Part shown: one piece after another, positions 17,448 to 25,563 of the stretch
Layout of the letters: every line of letters starts with the position of its first letter
Numbering within the stretch: position 1 is the first letter of the stretch
Assembly (NCBI GenBank): GCA_045655005.1
Contig: JAZOOJ010000001.1
Span: 1 to 64,000, forward strand
Direction: 5' to 3'
Origin: UMGS1908 sp045655005
Lineage (GTDB): Bacteria > Bacillota > Clostridia > Christensenellales > UBA1242
Length of the DNA: 64,000 nt
Made by a program: the position numbers and the translations under genes
The notes under the pieces: generated by a model
Database searches by the model: none
Told to the model about the DNA's origin: nothing
What the model saw: the letters and a program-made list of their open reading frames with translations, nothing else

Positions 17448-18761
17448 TTGGAAAATACATTTGAGTTGCTGGCACCTGCTGGCGATATGGAAAAATTAAA
17501 GACTGCTATTCACTTTGGTGCTGATGCTGTATATTTTGCAGGTAAGAAGTTTGGGCTTCGTGCATTTGCTTCCAATTTTGAGAACATCGCTGAGCCTGTT
17601 GAGTATGCACATAAGTTTGGTAAAAAAGCCTATGTAACAGTGAACATCTATCCAAGGAATAATGACTTAGATGAACTTGAAAAGTACATTAAGGAAATCG
17701 AAAGGGCTGGTGCGGACGGTGTTATTGTATCAGATATAGGAATTATGGACACGATTAGTCGTGTGGCTCCAAGCCTTGAACTTCATATAAGCACTCAGGC
17801 AAATACAACTAATATTAATAGTGCGATGGCGTATGTTAATCACTTTAATGCAAAGAGAGTTGTACTTGCAAGAGAATTAAGTTTAGATGAGGTTTCGCTT
17901 ATAACCAAGAACTTGGCAGAAAAAAATGTTGAAGTTGAAGTCTTTGTTCACGGAGCGATGTGTATCTCATACTCTGGAAGATGTTTGCTTTCAAACTACC
18001 TAACTGGCAGAGATAGCAATAAGGGCGAGTGCGTGCAAGCGTGCAGATACAGTTATTATTTATCTGAAAGAGCCGATGCCCCTGAGAACTCTAAGTTCGC
18101 CGAAGAACGCAAAGATAATTATTACCAAATTATGGAAGACAATCGTGGAACTTATATTTTAAACAGTAAAGACCTATGCTTGGTTCACTATTTAAAAGAA
18201 TTAATGAATGCGGGTGTTAAGTCGTTTAAAATAGAAGGCAGAATGAAGTCGCCATACTATCTTGCGACTGTTGTAAATACCTATCGTAGGGCAATTGATG
18301 CAATAATCAATAACCAAGAAGATAAAAGATTAAGTTCGGCTGACTATGTAACCGAACTTGAAAAGTCAAGCCACAGAAAATATACAACTGGCTTTATGGC
18401 GAGCGACGGCGAAATTCGTCAAAACTATGAAACCAATCATCAAACCCAAACAGCAAACTTTTTGGGAATAGTCAAAGGCAAAAGAGTTCGTCGTGATGAT
18501 GGAAGGGTTGAACTTTTGGTTGAAATGCGAAACCGCTTCAAGCAAGGCGATATAATTGAGATTTTGTCGCCAACGATGGCATTTAATCAAAGATTTGTAA
18601 TTGAAGAGATGCAAGACGCAAACGGCGAAGTTATAACCGACGCTAAGAAAGTGCAACAAAAGTTGTATCTATTGCTTGCACCAACGCACAGTGATGCATC
18701 AATGCTTGCTGAGAACTCTCTCCAAGCAATCTTAGAGGGCGATATTATCAGAAGTGTCTAG
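17448..18761 (+). CDS. trhP: U32 family tRNA hydroxylation protein
   Basis: 437 aa, formerly annotated as peptidase U32. The N-terminus (FELLAPAGDMEKLKTAIHFG) and the cysteine segment VHGAMCISYSGRCLLSNYL with CVQACRY are diagnostic and bind an iron-sulphur cluster. Family members YegQ/TrhP (YrrN and YrrO in Bacillus) make 5-hydroxyuridine at tRNA position 34 using prephenate as oxygen donor, and TrmR then methylates it. The start is TTG at 17448, with AAGGAG seven bases upstream; no in-frame ATG is better placed. Co-occurrence with trmR makes the tRNA role likely. Confidence 0.85.
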   Translation: MENTFELLAPAGDMEKLKTAIHFGADAVYFAGKKFGLRAFASNFENIAEPVEYAHKFGKKAYVTVNIYPRNNDLDELEKYIKEIERAGADGVIVSDIGIMDTISRVAPSLELHISTQANTTNINSAMAYVNHFNAKRVVLARELSLDEVSLITKNLAEKNVEVEVFVHGAMCISYSGRCLLSNYLTGRDSNKGECVQACRYSYYLSERADAPENSKFAEERKDNYYQIMEDNRGTYILNSKDLCLVHYLKELMNAGVKSFKIEGRMKSPYYLATVVNTYRRAIDAIINNQEDKRLSSADYVTELEKSSHRKYTTGFMASDGEIRQNYETNHQTQTANFLGIVKGKRVRRDDGRVELLVEMRNRFKQGDIIEILSPTMAFNQRFVIEEMQDANGEVITDAKKVQQKLYLLLAPTHSDASMLAENSLQAILEGDIIRSV

Positions 18762-18816
18762 TTTTTAATATTTGTGCATTGTATAATTTTATGCATATTT
18801 AATAAAGAGAGAGGAG

Positions 18817-18903
18817 TTGTTGGGTGGGAGATTTTTCGTTTTTTTGGTAATGTTTTTAATTTATGTTGCAATTACTGGTGTGACTAAAATGTTTAAAAAG
18901 TAA
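18817..18903 (+). CDS. Possible 28-aa membrane peptide
   Basis: Short frame beginning TTG TTG directly after GAGAGGAG and encoding one hydrophobic helix (RFFVFLVMFLIYVAITGV) with a basic tail (KMFKK). The composition is what one expects of a real small membrane protein, but the ribosome site abuts the start and the first codons are TTG. It lies between trhP and a strong hairpin. Treat as a candidate only. Confidence 0.3.
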   Translation: MLGGRFFVFLVMFLIYVAITGVTKMFKK

Positions 18904-18930
18904 TTAAAGCATATAATTCAGTAGAAGTAT

Positions 18931-18974
18931 ATAAAATAAGTTGTTCGTGCGAAAGTACGAACAACTTGTTTTAT
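18931..18974. terminator. Long GAAA-loop hairpin, bidirectional terminator
   Basis: 20-bp near-perfect stem (18931-18950 / 18955-18974, two G-U pairs) closed by GAAA. Both flanks carry short A/T runs inside the stem ends. It likely ends the rnj-trmR-trhP transcript. Confidence 0.65.
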
Positions 18975-19249
18975 GAAAGAAAAATGAAAAAATAAGAGTG
19001 AAAAGGTATGTTGCGATGCCACGATTTAGGGGACGGCGTTTCGACGTTCCGCACAAGTTTTGTTAATAGATATCTCATTGACGGCTATGCCTGTACCGCA
19101 GTAAAAATGTTTAGATTTTTGAGATAAAAAATTCCAAACAGGTTCACCTTAGTATTTTTACAAGGTGGTTCTGCTTGGAAGAATTTTATCCAAAAAGATG
19201 AATGTTTTTACGGATTGTTTGTTCCGCCGGTTCGGTAGAGAGGCGGAAC
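18975..19249. other. Non-coding region between trhP and sigK 3' ends
   Basis: No gene recognised. It contains one copy of the paired structured element (19078-19249) and an outer inverted repeat GTTCCGC (19046-19052) / GCGGAAC (19243-19249). Confidence 0.6.
19078..19249 (-). repeat. Structured element copy 1, behind sigK
   Basis: In sigK sense (minus strand) it starts with GTTCC immediately after the stop codon and ends near ACTGCGGTACAGGCATAGCC. Blocks shared with copy 2 (20768-20932) are GTTCC, TCTCTA, TCCGTAAA, AGAACC, GTAAAAATA, GAAC.TGTTT, AAAATCTAAA and ATTTTTACTGCGGTA. The stems between these blocks differ in sequence but still pair: here CTTCCAAGCAG... with ...CTGTTTGGAA, and GTTCCGCC with GGCGGAAC. 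No third copy was found in the window. Confidence 0.65.
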
Positions 19250-19951
19250 TTATATACTCTCTTTAATCTTTTTCAAGGCAATTTTTTCAATTCTTGAAAT
19301 ATACGACCTTGAAATTCCCAAGCGGTCGGCAATCTCTTTTTGCGTCATAGGTATTTTTTTGAACAACCCATAACGGTGAGCGATGACAAATCTTTCACGC
19401 TTATCGAGGGTGGTGTTCGCAATTTTTTCTATTTTTTCCAAAGCAATTTTTTTTGATGTGGCGTTTTCAAGGTCGGTATTTGGGTCGGCTAGAATATCTG
19501 AAAGCGACATATCGTTACCGTCTTTATCAACGCCAATCGTACTATCAAGAGAAATATCGCCGTTCAATTTTTTTTCAGAGCGAAAGAGCATTAATATCTC
19601 ATTTTCAATACACCTTGATGCGTAGGTCGAAAAACTGCTTGCTTTTTCAGGATTAAAGGTTCGGACTGCTTTAATTAAACCAATAGTTCCAATGCTTATA
19701 AGGTCGTCGGTGTCTGAAAAATTGCTTTTGTATTTGTTTGCGATGTGGGCAACAAGGCGTAGGTTATGCTTAATTAATTTTTCTTCGGCTTCAGGGTCAG
19801 AAGATTTTTTTTCTTTTGCTGTTTTAATCCTTTCAAAATACATTTTTTCTTCTTCTGGCTTTAACTTTTTTTCAAAACTATTTGGACTTGACAACTTGCC
19901 TGTGAATAAAAAAATTTTACTTAAAAGTTTAAACAAACAATCTAAAAACAT
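19250..19951 (-). CDS. sigK: Sporulation sigma factor SigK-like
   Basis: 233 aa sigma-70 family factor. A hydrophobic N-terminal stretch (CLFKLLSKIFLFTG) matches the pro-sequence region of pro-SigK, which is removed before activity. Region 2 carries IKHNLRLVAHIANKY and DLISIGTIGLIKAVRTF, then YASRCIENEILM; region 4 ends ISRSYISRIEKIALKKI. In spore formers SigK drives late mother-cell genes. The gene is uninterrupted: no skin-like insertion. AAAGGAG lies 12 bases before the ATG. It is convergent with trhP and divergent from the lipoprotein gene. SigE is the main alternative, less likely because of the pro-region and IGVDKDGN sequence. Confidence 0.85.
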   Translation of the reverse strand: MFLDCLFKLLSKIFLFTGKLSSPNSFEKKLKPEEEKMYFERIKTAKEKKSSDPEAEEKLIKHNLRLVAHIANKYKSNFSDTDDLISIGTIGLIKAVRTFNPEKASSFSTYASRCIENEILMLFRSEKKLNGDISLDSTIGVDKDGNDMSLSDILADPNTDLENATSKKIALEKIEKIANTTLDKRERFVIAHRYGLFKKIPMTQKEIADRLGISRSYISRIEKIALKKIKESI

Positions 19952-20111
19952 ATGTAAACTTTGCTCCTTTCAAAAAGTGATATATACAAAGTTTATTGCA
20001 AAAGGTTACAAAAAATGACAAAATAATGGTGCTATGCCAGACAGAGTATGCCAGACATAGCATTTTAAAAGGCTGGAATTTCCTATATTTTTTGTAAAAA
20101 CCCAAAATTTG

Positions 20112-20140
20112 TTGACTAACTAAATTTATTGCAATATAAT
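20112..20140 (+). promoter_or_regulatory. Sigma-A promoter of the lipoprotein gene
   Basis: TTGACT (20112-20117), 17-base spacer, TATAAT (20135-20140). Confidence 0.8.
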
Positions 20141-20186
20141 GGGTTGTGTAAATATTATGAAATTATGGTTTTTAGGGGTTGAAGTT

Positions 20187-20768
20187 ATGAAAAGATTTTT
20201 TGCATCAATTTTAAGTGTCGCTGTCATTTTTGTGGTTGCTATCAGCGTAACTGCTTGTGATAAATTTCAAGGGAAAACTTTTGAGTTTGCTGGGGTTGAT
20301 GTAGCATATATAACTGAAATTAACGAAGAAGGGATTGTTACAAAATACGAAACACTGCCTATTGACAGTTACTGCAAAGATATTTTGGGAATTCAAGACC
20401 TTGCCACCAGAAATGCAAAAATTGAAGAACTTAAAACAACTTATGGCATAGTTAATCAGTATTACAAATTTTCAAGAACTAATGAAGTGCGTCAAATTCG
20501 TGAAGATATGGACGAGTTGACTGGTTCAAAAATTTCAGAAGTTGTTTTACTTACTTATGCACTAGAGGGTAATGCAATGCAAATCACAAGGTCAGAGTTA
20601 GATGAAAATGGCTGTGGGCTTCAATACACTGAAAGGATTGAAATCATAACAAGTTCACAACTTCAAAAATATCACTGGGGAACAACCACTTACGAAAGCA
20701 GGTTTACCGAAGAAGATGTAACAAATCATACAATATATCGACTAGTCGTAAATTATATGTCATATTAG
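20187..20768 (+). CDS. Putative lipoprotein, 193 aa
   Basis: The start is the ATG at 20187, with AGGGG nine bases upstream; the frame is open further but would put extra residues before the signal. The signal peptide is MKRFFASILSVAVIFVVAIS followed by the lipobox VTAC, so it is probably acylated and held on the outer face of the membrane. The mature part is about 170 residues of alternating strands with many Thr, Glu and Tyr. It resembles in layout, not clearly in sequence, the lipoprotein at 25092. Element copy 2 follows its stop codon. No family recognised. Confidence 0.75.
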   Translation: MKRFFASILSVAVIFVVAISVTACDKFQGKTFEFAGVDVAYITEINEEGIVTKYETLPIDSYCKDILGIQDLATRNAKIEELKTTYGIVNQYYKFSRTNEVRQIREDMDELTGSKISEVVLLTYALEGNAMQITRSELDENGCGLQYTERIEIITSSQLQKYHWGTTTYESRFTEEDVTNHTIYRLVVNYMSY

Positions 20769-20932
20769 TTCCCTTTCTCTATCAAGCGGTCACACCACAT
20801 AGTCCGTAAATATTCGTTTTTAGGCAAAAACACATAAAACAGAACCGTCGTGTAAAAATATACGCCGAACTTGTTTTATGTGTTTTTATTTTGAAAATCT
20901 AAAGATTTTTACTGCGGTATATACACAGACGG
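20768..20932 (+). repeat. Structured element copy 2, behind the lipoprotein gene
   Basis: Starts GTTCCC at the last base of the lipoprotein stop codon. Shared blocks with copy 1 occur in the same order. Its own stems include AAAAACACATAAAACA (20826-20841) / TGTTTTATGTGTTTTT (20872-20887), perfect over 16 bp, and an outer GTTCCC (20768-20773) / GGGAAC (20931-20936). Copies 1 and 2 are inverted relative to each other on the chromosome but have the same orientation relative to their upstream genes. Confidence 0.65.
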
Positions 20933-20972
20933 GAACAATTTTGCGTGAGAAATTGTTGTTGGGAATGTTTGC

Positions 20973-21002
20973 TTGACAATCAATAAGTTAATATAGTACA
21001 AT
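20973..21002 (+). promoter_or_regulatory. Sigma-A promoter of the nitroreductase gene
   Basis: TTGACA (20973-20978), 18-base spacer, TACAAT (20997-21002). Confidence 0.75.
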
Positions 21003-21037
21003 TTACATTAAATAGAACTGATTAGGGGGTTTTGATT

Positions 21038-21586
21038 GTGAGTACTTGTAAAGAGATTATAAATGAGCGAAGAAGCGTGCGTTCTTTCACTAACGAAAAA
21101 ATAAGTGAAGAAGAATTGTTTGATATTTTAGATTGTGGAAGACAAGCTCCATCATCAAAGAATTATCAACCTTGGAGATTTTACATCTTAAATGATGAAG
21201 AAAAAAGAAATCTTTATGAAATGATGATGGATAAATTAAATAAAAACAACACTGAAAAGACAGGATTAGCCACTGCAAAAATTTTAAATGACGCAGGGCA
21301 GGTTGTTGTTGTGTATGCAGACAGAGAAACTTTACAGGCAAAGGACTCAGGAATGTATTCATTAATGCTTTCAGTTGGTGCGTGTATTGAAAATATGTTG
21401 CTTCGTGCAACAGAACTTGGCGTTGCAACACTTTGGATGTACGATGTTGTAGTTGTTGCAAAAGAACTTGAAGAATTATATTGTCCTGACGGTATGTTTG
21501 TGTCGGCAATTTGTTTTGGAAAAGAAGACAAAGTTTTGCCAAGAGCAAAGAAGAAAGATTTGAAGGATTTAATCGTAAACAAGTAA
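21038..21586 (+). CDS. Nitroreductase family protein
   Basis: 182 aa FMN-dependent nitroreductase fold. The N-terminus INERRSVRSFTNEKISEEEL and GRQAPSSKNYQPWRF is the classical FMN-binding signature; the C-terminal half has LSVGACIENMLLRATELGVATLWM and the end VSAICFGKED. Family members reduce nitro groups, quinones, flavins or other acceptors with NAD(P)H as homodimers in the cytoplasm. The start is GTG at 21038, eight bases after AGGGGG; a TTG at 21032 is too close to it. The radical SAM gene follows by 25 bases, so the pair is probably an operon. Substrate unknown. Confidence 0.88.
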   Translation: MSTCKEIINERRSVRSFTNEKISEEELFDILDCGRQAPSSKNYQPWRFYILNDEEKRNLYEMMMDKLNKNNTEKTGLATAKILNDAGQVVVVYADRETLQAKDSGMYSLMLSVGACIENMLLRATELGVATLWMYDVVVVAKELEELYCPDGMFVSAICFGKEDKVLPRAKKKDLKDLIVNK

Positions 21587-21611
21587 TTAAGGGGTTTTAA
21601 GGAGAGAAACA

Positions 21612-22910
21612 ATGGCAAAAGAGCAAAGCAGACATGATATTATAAGAGAGCATATGCACGAAATCGCTGACAGGTACAAGGCGTTAGCTCGTGAAAAGGA
21701 AAAAACAAGTGAACAAGGCGATTACTCGGCGTCTTTCCATATGAACGCTTATTCGCAACTTTCTTATTTGACGGAGGGTTGTAAAACGGGAAGATGCAGT
21801 TTTTGTGCTTATGGTCAAACTAACAGCAAATTGACGCCAAAGCAAGTAGAAATTGAAACCGAGAAGTTTATACAAGAGATTGAGCAAAGAATAAGAGAAG
21901 GGAATCCTACCTACGCAGTATTATTTGACTCAGTAGGTTCAATTTTTGATAAAAATGAATTTTCAACAGAGAACCTTGATGTTGTGTTTGATAAATTAGA
22001 CGAATTGCTTGAAAGGGTCCCAATGATTGAAGAAGTTGCCTTTGAAACACACTATGGCACACTTGGGACGGTTGATAAAGAAGGGACTTATGTATCGTCA
22101 GATGCTATTGAAAAATTAATCGATTTTAAGCAAAGGCATCAATCGGTTGGAACTTATGTGATTGAGTTGGGTTTGGAATCTACCAATCCAGAATTAAGAA
22201 CAGAATTGTTGTTTAAGCCAATTGATAACGAGATGTATAAAAGGTCGGTTAAGCACATGCACGACAATGGAATAAATGTTGACGTAAACATTATGGCAAC
22301 ATTGCCATTTCTAACAAAAAAAGAACAAATCGCAAACGCTGTAACAAGTACAATGGAAGCGTTAAAGCCTTATGAAGATGGTGGCTTTGGTGTTGACAAC
22401 GTTGTTTTGTTCCCATTGAATGTACGTGAAAACACATTTATGGGACACTCGTTCAAAAGCATTAAGGCATACGAACAGCAACATCCAGATTGGGGAAAAC
22501 CTAATTGGTTAGATGATGAATTTCCAATATGGTCGTTGGTTGCGACATTAAACGCATTTATTGAAACTGGGCACGAAGATTTGTTAAGTCAAATAAGTGT
22601 TGCGTGGTTTGGTGGACGTTCGGTTTATGAATCAGACATCGAACCAAAAGACTGGGAAGACACATATGATGCTTTTGTGCAGTACCGCAAGAATGGAAGT
22701 GGGGAAAACAGCAGGGCTAACATAATAAGAAAGCTTACTCAACACCCAAAATACAAAGCGTTTATGGCAAGTATTGAAAATGAGCCACAAACCAACCTTT
22801 CATTTGCTGAAAGAGCAGAGTTTATTCAAGAACTAAATGAAAAAGTAGGGCTTCCAATTAAATCGCCTTGTGCAAAACAAAGTGGCGGAGAGTCTGGTGG
22901 AGATGAATAA
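21612..22910 (+). CDS. Radical SAM protein of unknown function
   Basis: 432 aa. The cluster motif is GCKTGRCSFC, residues 56-65, that is CX4CX2C instead of the common CX3CX2C. The (beta/alpha) barrel continues with VIELGLESTNPELR and DVNIMATLPFL. The C-terminal 130 residues include WFGGRSVYESDIEPKDW and end CAKQSGGESGGDE. The spacing of the Cys motif recalls radical SAM proteins acting on RNA or large substrates (for example the COG1244 group), but I do not claim homology. GGAGAG precedes the ATG. It likely forms an operon with the nitroreductase. Confidence 0.8.
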   Translation: MAKEQSRHDIIREHMHEIADRYKALAREKEKTSEQGDYSASFHMNAYSQLSYLTEGCKTGRCSFCAYGQTNSKLTPKQVEIETEKFIQEIEQRIREGNPTYAVLFDSVGSIFDKNEFSTENLDVVFDKLDELLERVPMIEEVAFETHYGTLGTVDKEGTYVSSDAIEKLIDFKQRHQSVGTYVIELGLESTNPELRTELLFKPIDNEMYKRSVKHMHDNGINVDVNIMATLPFLTKKEQIANAVTSTMEALKPYEDGGFGVDNVVLFPLNVRENTFMGHSFKSIKAYEQQHPDWGKPNWLDDEFPIWSLVATLNAFIETGHEDLLSQISVAWFGGRSVYESDIEPKDWEDTYDAFVQYRKNGSGENSRANIIRKLTQHPKYKAFMASIENEPQTNLSFAERAEFIQELNEKVGLPIKSPCAKQSGGESGGDE

Positions 22911-23011
22911 ATCCCACCTCAAATGGTTAAGATTGTGTTAAATTTTGCAATTATTGTTTTTGGAATGAACATTGATTAAGTAAATGTAGTTGTTAACGAC
23001 ATCGCAATTTA

Positions 23012-23040
23012 TTGACAAATTAATAAAAATGATATATAAT
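23012..23040 (+). promoter_or_regulatory. Consensus promoter of rnpB
   Basis: TTGACA (23012-23017), 17-base spacer, TATAAT (23035-23040): both hexamers perfect. The RNA starts about six bases later. Confidence 0.9.
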
Positions 23041-23044
23041 AATG

Positions 23045-23437
23045 TTTGCCAGTCTAAACTGTCGCGCTTGTTTGGTCACGCCAGAAATGGTGCGGGTAAA
23101 CGGTGAGGAAAGTCCGAGCATCACAGAGCAGGACGCTTGCTAACGGCAAGCCAAAGTAATTTGAGGAAAAGGGCAACAGAAATAAACCGCCAAGAACTTT
23201 CTTGGTAAGGGTGGAAAGGTAGGGTAAGAGCCTATCAGTTTGTATGGTGACATACATCCGCTGTAAACTCCGTTCGATGCAAGACAAAAGGGGACGCCAG
23301 TTTTTCGTGGGAAACCTAAAAAACAAGACGTATGGTTGCTCGCCAGCACCCTTGAAAAGTCGCAACAGAATCGCCCAGCAATGGTCGGTCAAGATAGATG
23401 GCAGTTGAATACAGAACTCGGCTTACAGACTGACAAA
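23045..23437 (+). ncRNA. rnpB: RNase P RNA
   Basis: About 393 nt. Universal RNase P elements appear in order: GAGGAAAGTCCGAGC near 23105, ACAGAAATAAACCGCC near 23177, GGTAAGGGTGGAAAGGT, AGAGCCTATC, and near the end GATGGCAGTTGAATACAGAA then CTCGGCTTACAG. The ends pair as helix P1: TTTG.CAGTCT (23045-23055) with AGACTG.CAAA (23427-23437). It is the catalytic RNA that matures tRNA 5' ends. Type A versus type B cannot be decided by eye. Several reading frames on the minus strand here are spurious. Confidence 0.95.
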
Positions 23438-23447
23438 TTTTTATGAA

Positions 23448-23480
23448 GACCCCTTGCGAATTAGCAAGAGGTTTTCTTTT
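23448..23480 (+). terminator. Terminator of rnpB
   Basis: CCCCTTGC / GCAAGAGG stem with one mismatch around GAATTA, followed by TTTTCTTTTTATT. Confidence 0.85.
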
Positions 23481-23516
23481 TATTAAAGAATTAAACATTA
23501 TAAATTTTGTCTAATA

Positions 23517-23545
23517 TTGACAAATCAAGTTTTGTGTGTTACACT
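23517..23545 (+). promoter_or_regulatory. Promoter of the 23581 gene
   Basis: TTGACA (23517-23522), 17-base spacer, TACACT (23540-23545). Confidence 0.75.
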
Positions 23546-23580
23546 GAGAAACAAGAACAAACCCAAGGAGAAAAATTTTT

Positions 23581-24291
23581 ATGGCACTTACTACAAAAAC
23601 CGTATCTGGTTTCAGAGATGTACTTTTTACAGACGTTTCAAGAAAGGTTGAAGTTGCAACGGAAGAAATTCGCAAGAAACACCCAGAATATACCGAAGAA
23701 GAAATTGTTTTTCAAGGTCACTTAAAAGCTTTTCAAAACGCAAGGGCTTCAAGCTCAAAGAACTATACTCTTGAAGAGATTAGAGCATTAGTTATGGCTA
23801 ACTATTTTTTAACATCGCCTGAGATGAACGTCAGAATGACACAAGCCGTAATGGACGTAATCAGCAGATATCCACAACGCTCAAGCGCTTTAATATCAAA
23901 AACAGCAAAGGATTATTCTGTACAAATTCAAGGAAGAGTTTATTGCAAAAGTGACGACTCTCACTCTCATTGCTTAATTCCAAACGAATGTATTAAAGGA
24001 ATTGCAGAGATTGCATTGCCAAAATATATTGCATTTATTAAAGGACTTACTAATCAAGAAGTTTCAGATATTATTCGTACAACAGTGCCATTTGCAAAGC
24101 ACGAAAACAACAAAAGAACAAGAACTGAAAGAACACAATTCGGCGATAAGTCAATTATGGCATTTACAAGCCCAGAAACATTAAAAGGTTATGCAGTAAG
24201 ACAATCGGTTCCATTAACTCTTAATATCTTATTGCAAGCAAGATTAAAAAATCCTGCACAGACAACAAGTTCTGATTTAAATGAACAATAA
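23581..24291 (+). CDS. Unknown 236-aa helical protein
   Basis: I recognise no family. AAGGAG lies about ten bases before the ATG and a strong promoter lies further up. The protein is mostly helical and soluble, with a Ser/His segment CKSDDSHSHCLIPNECIKG in the middle that has three Cys and two His and might bind metal. A basic part (KHENNKRTRTERTQFGDKS) follows, then a helix and a Gln/Thr/Ser tail. The gene is intact and lies 54 bases before another unknown gene, perhaps an operon. A role in nucleic acid binding is possible but not shown. Confidence 0.7.
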   Translation: MALTTKTVSGFRDVLFTDVSRKVEVATEEIRKKHPEYTEEEIVFQGHLKAFQNARASSSKNYTLEEIRALVMANYFLTSPEMNVRMTQAVMDVISRYPQRSSALISKTAKDYSVQIQGRVYCKSDDSHSHCLIPNECIKGIAEIALPKYIAFIKGLTNQEVSDIIRTTVPFAKHENNKRTRTERTQFGDKSIMAFTSPETLKGYAVRQSVPLTLNILLQARLKNPAQTTSSDLNEQ

Positions 24292-24345
24292 TTACTTTGT
24301 GTAACAAATATCTATTAATTGAAATAATAAGAGGACGTTACGCAA

Positions 24346-25020
24346 GTGAGTTTGATTAATTCTATCAGAATGAAAGACTATATTATAAACGACAAAGGCT
24401 TTTGTGAACAATTGGCGGATAGTCAATTATACAAAAGCCTTTTGGCTGTTCAATTGAAAAACGCATCGCAAAGTGCAAGGTCTAAAATAGCCTTAAAATT
24501 AAAAGAATATACCCTTTTTGAACGACTACACAAAACCTTCCTTTACGATGAAGATTTTATCGGTGGTCTTATTAAAAATTGTTCGGCTATTGAAAGGGCT
24601 TTTATTGTCTTGCAGTTAAACAGGCTTTGTTTATTTGATGGCTCTGTTGATATTGATTATTGCATAAACAAAAATTTAAGCGAAAAAAAGATGCAAAACG
24701 CAAAGAGTAGTGTTACAATAGGTTTTGCAAGGTATAACGAAAGCCTTATTGAAGATATATTTAAATCGACTAATGGAATTTTGGAAGTTGAATTAAAACA
24801 ATATTTTTATGGGCTTAGCGATGATGAGTTAAAAGAAACGTCTGTGGTGCTTTTAAAATTTATTAATGAGCATATCGATTTAGAAACCAATTATTTTCTA
24901 ACTCCTAAGCAATTTACAAACCGAATGAAAGATTTGTGTGCAATAAGAGCGTTTATTAATGCCTCGCAAAGTAAAATAGAAAGAGATTATTTGACAAACA
25001 ATTATTCATCAGAGTTCTAA
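24346..25020 (+). CDS. Unknown 224-aa helical protein
   Basis: Starts at GTG 24346, with GAGGA ten bases upstream; a TTG two codons later is an alternative. The product is almost entirely helical, with repeated Leu/Lys patterns and several Cys, and has no signal peptide or membrane segment. It follows the 23581 gene and ends in a strong terminator, so the two may share a transcript. No family recognised. Confidence 0.7.
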   Translation: MSLINSIRMKDYIINDKGFCEQLADSQLYKSLLAVQLKNASQSARSKIALKLKEYTLFERLHKTFLYDEDFIGGLIKNCSAIERAFIVLQLNRLCLFDGSVDIDYCINKNLSEKKMQNAKSSVTIGFARYNESLIEDIFKSTNGILEVELKQYFYGLSDDELKETSVVLLKFINEHIDLETNYFLTPKQFTNRMKDLCAIRAFINASQSKIERDYLTNNYSSEF

Positions 25021-25022
25021 AT

Positions 25023-25066
25023 AAAACCGCATCAAATTGAAGAAATTTCAATTGGTGCGGTTTTTG
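25023..25066 (+). terminator. Strong rho-independent terminator
   Basis: AAAACCGCATCAAATTGAA (25023-25041) pairs with TTCAATTGGTGCGGTTTT around GAAA, and a T run follows. Confidence 0.9.
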
Positions 25067-25091
25067 CTTTGTATTTGTATTATAATCAAGA

Positions 25092-25505
25092 TTATTCAAA
25101 AATTAGGTAAACGCCATTTGGGTCGTCGTGATAGATGATTCTGCCATTAGAGTATTGTTCTGGTAGTGTGTTGACGGTTCCGTCAGCAAAGGTGTAGGTA
25201 ATATTTAAAACATTGCCGTCAATAGCGTATTTACCAGTGATAGTATAGTCAATCACACTTGGCTCGTCTATAATTGTAAATTTAATAACGATTTTGCCGT
25301 CGTAACCCAGTTTAATAGTAAAGTTTTTATATCCGTCAATAATAGCTTTTTGTTCGTCACTTAAGTCTTCATAATATACAACCTTATCATTTTCCACGTC
25401 GGCAATACCAACTAATTTGTAGGTCTTTTCAACGCAACCTGTAAGCATTACTGAAGATAGTATAAAAAGCACAACAACACTTAAAACTGACAATATTTTT
25501 TTCAT
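25092..25505 (-). CDS. Putative lipoprotein, 137 aa
   Basis: Signal peptide MKKILSVLSVVVLFILSSVM and lipobox LTGC, so a membrane-anchored lipoprotein after export. The mature 113 residues are beta-rich: two or three strand pairs with Gly turns (TIKLGYDGKIVIKFTI, ITGKYAIDGNVLNITYTF), as in small lipocalin-like or DUF-type lipoproteins that test whether a strand barrel is formed. GGAG lies nine bases before the ATG. It is convergent with the 24346 gene. Layout is similar to the lipoprotein at 20187 but I cannot establish homology by eye. Confidence 0.8.
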   Translation of the reverse strand: MKKILSVLSVVVLFILSSVMLTGCVEKTYKLVGIADVENDKVVYYEDLSDEQKAIIDGYKNFTIKLGYDGKIVIKFTIIDEPSVIDYTITGKYAIDGNVLNITYTFADGTVNTLPEQYSNGRIIYHDDPNGVYLIFE

Positions 25506-25534
25506 CTAAGTCCACTCCAAAATTATTACTTATA

Positions 25535-25563
25535 ATATTAATTCTTACATTAAACTTTGTCAA
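25535..25563 (-). promoter_or_regulatory. Promoter of the 25092 lipoprotein gene
   Basis: On the minus strand TTGACA (complement of 25558-25563), 17-base spacer, TAATAT (complement of 25535-25540). Confidence 0.6.

Noticed and set aside
19250..19951. Interrupted sigK with a skin-like element
   Set aside because: The gene is continuous from the pro-sequence to region 4.
21090..21618. Two long minus-strand frames opposite the nitroreductase gene
   Set aside because: They are shadows of a clearly conserved family on the plus strand.
23054..23498. Three overlapping minus-strand reading frames across the RNase P RNA
   Set aside because: The region is clearly rnpB with conserved core sequences; the frames are open by chance.
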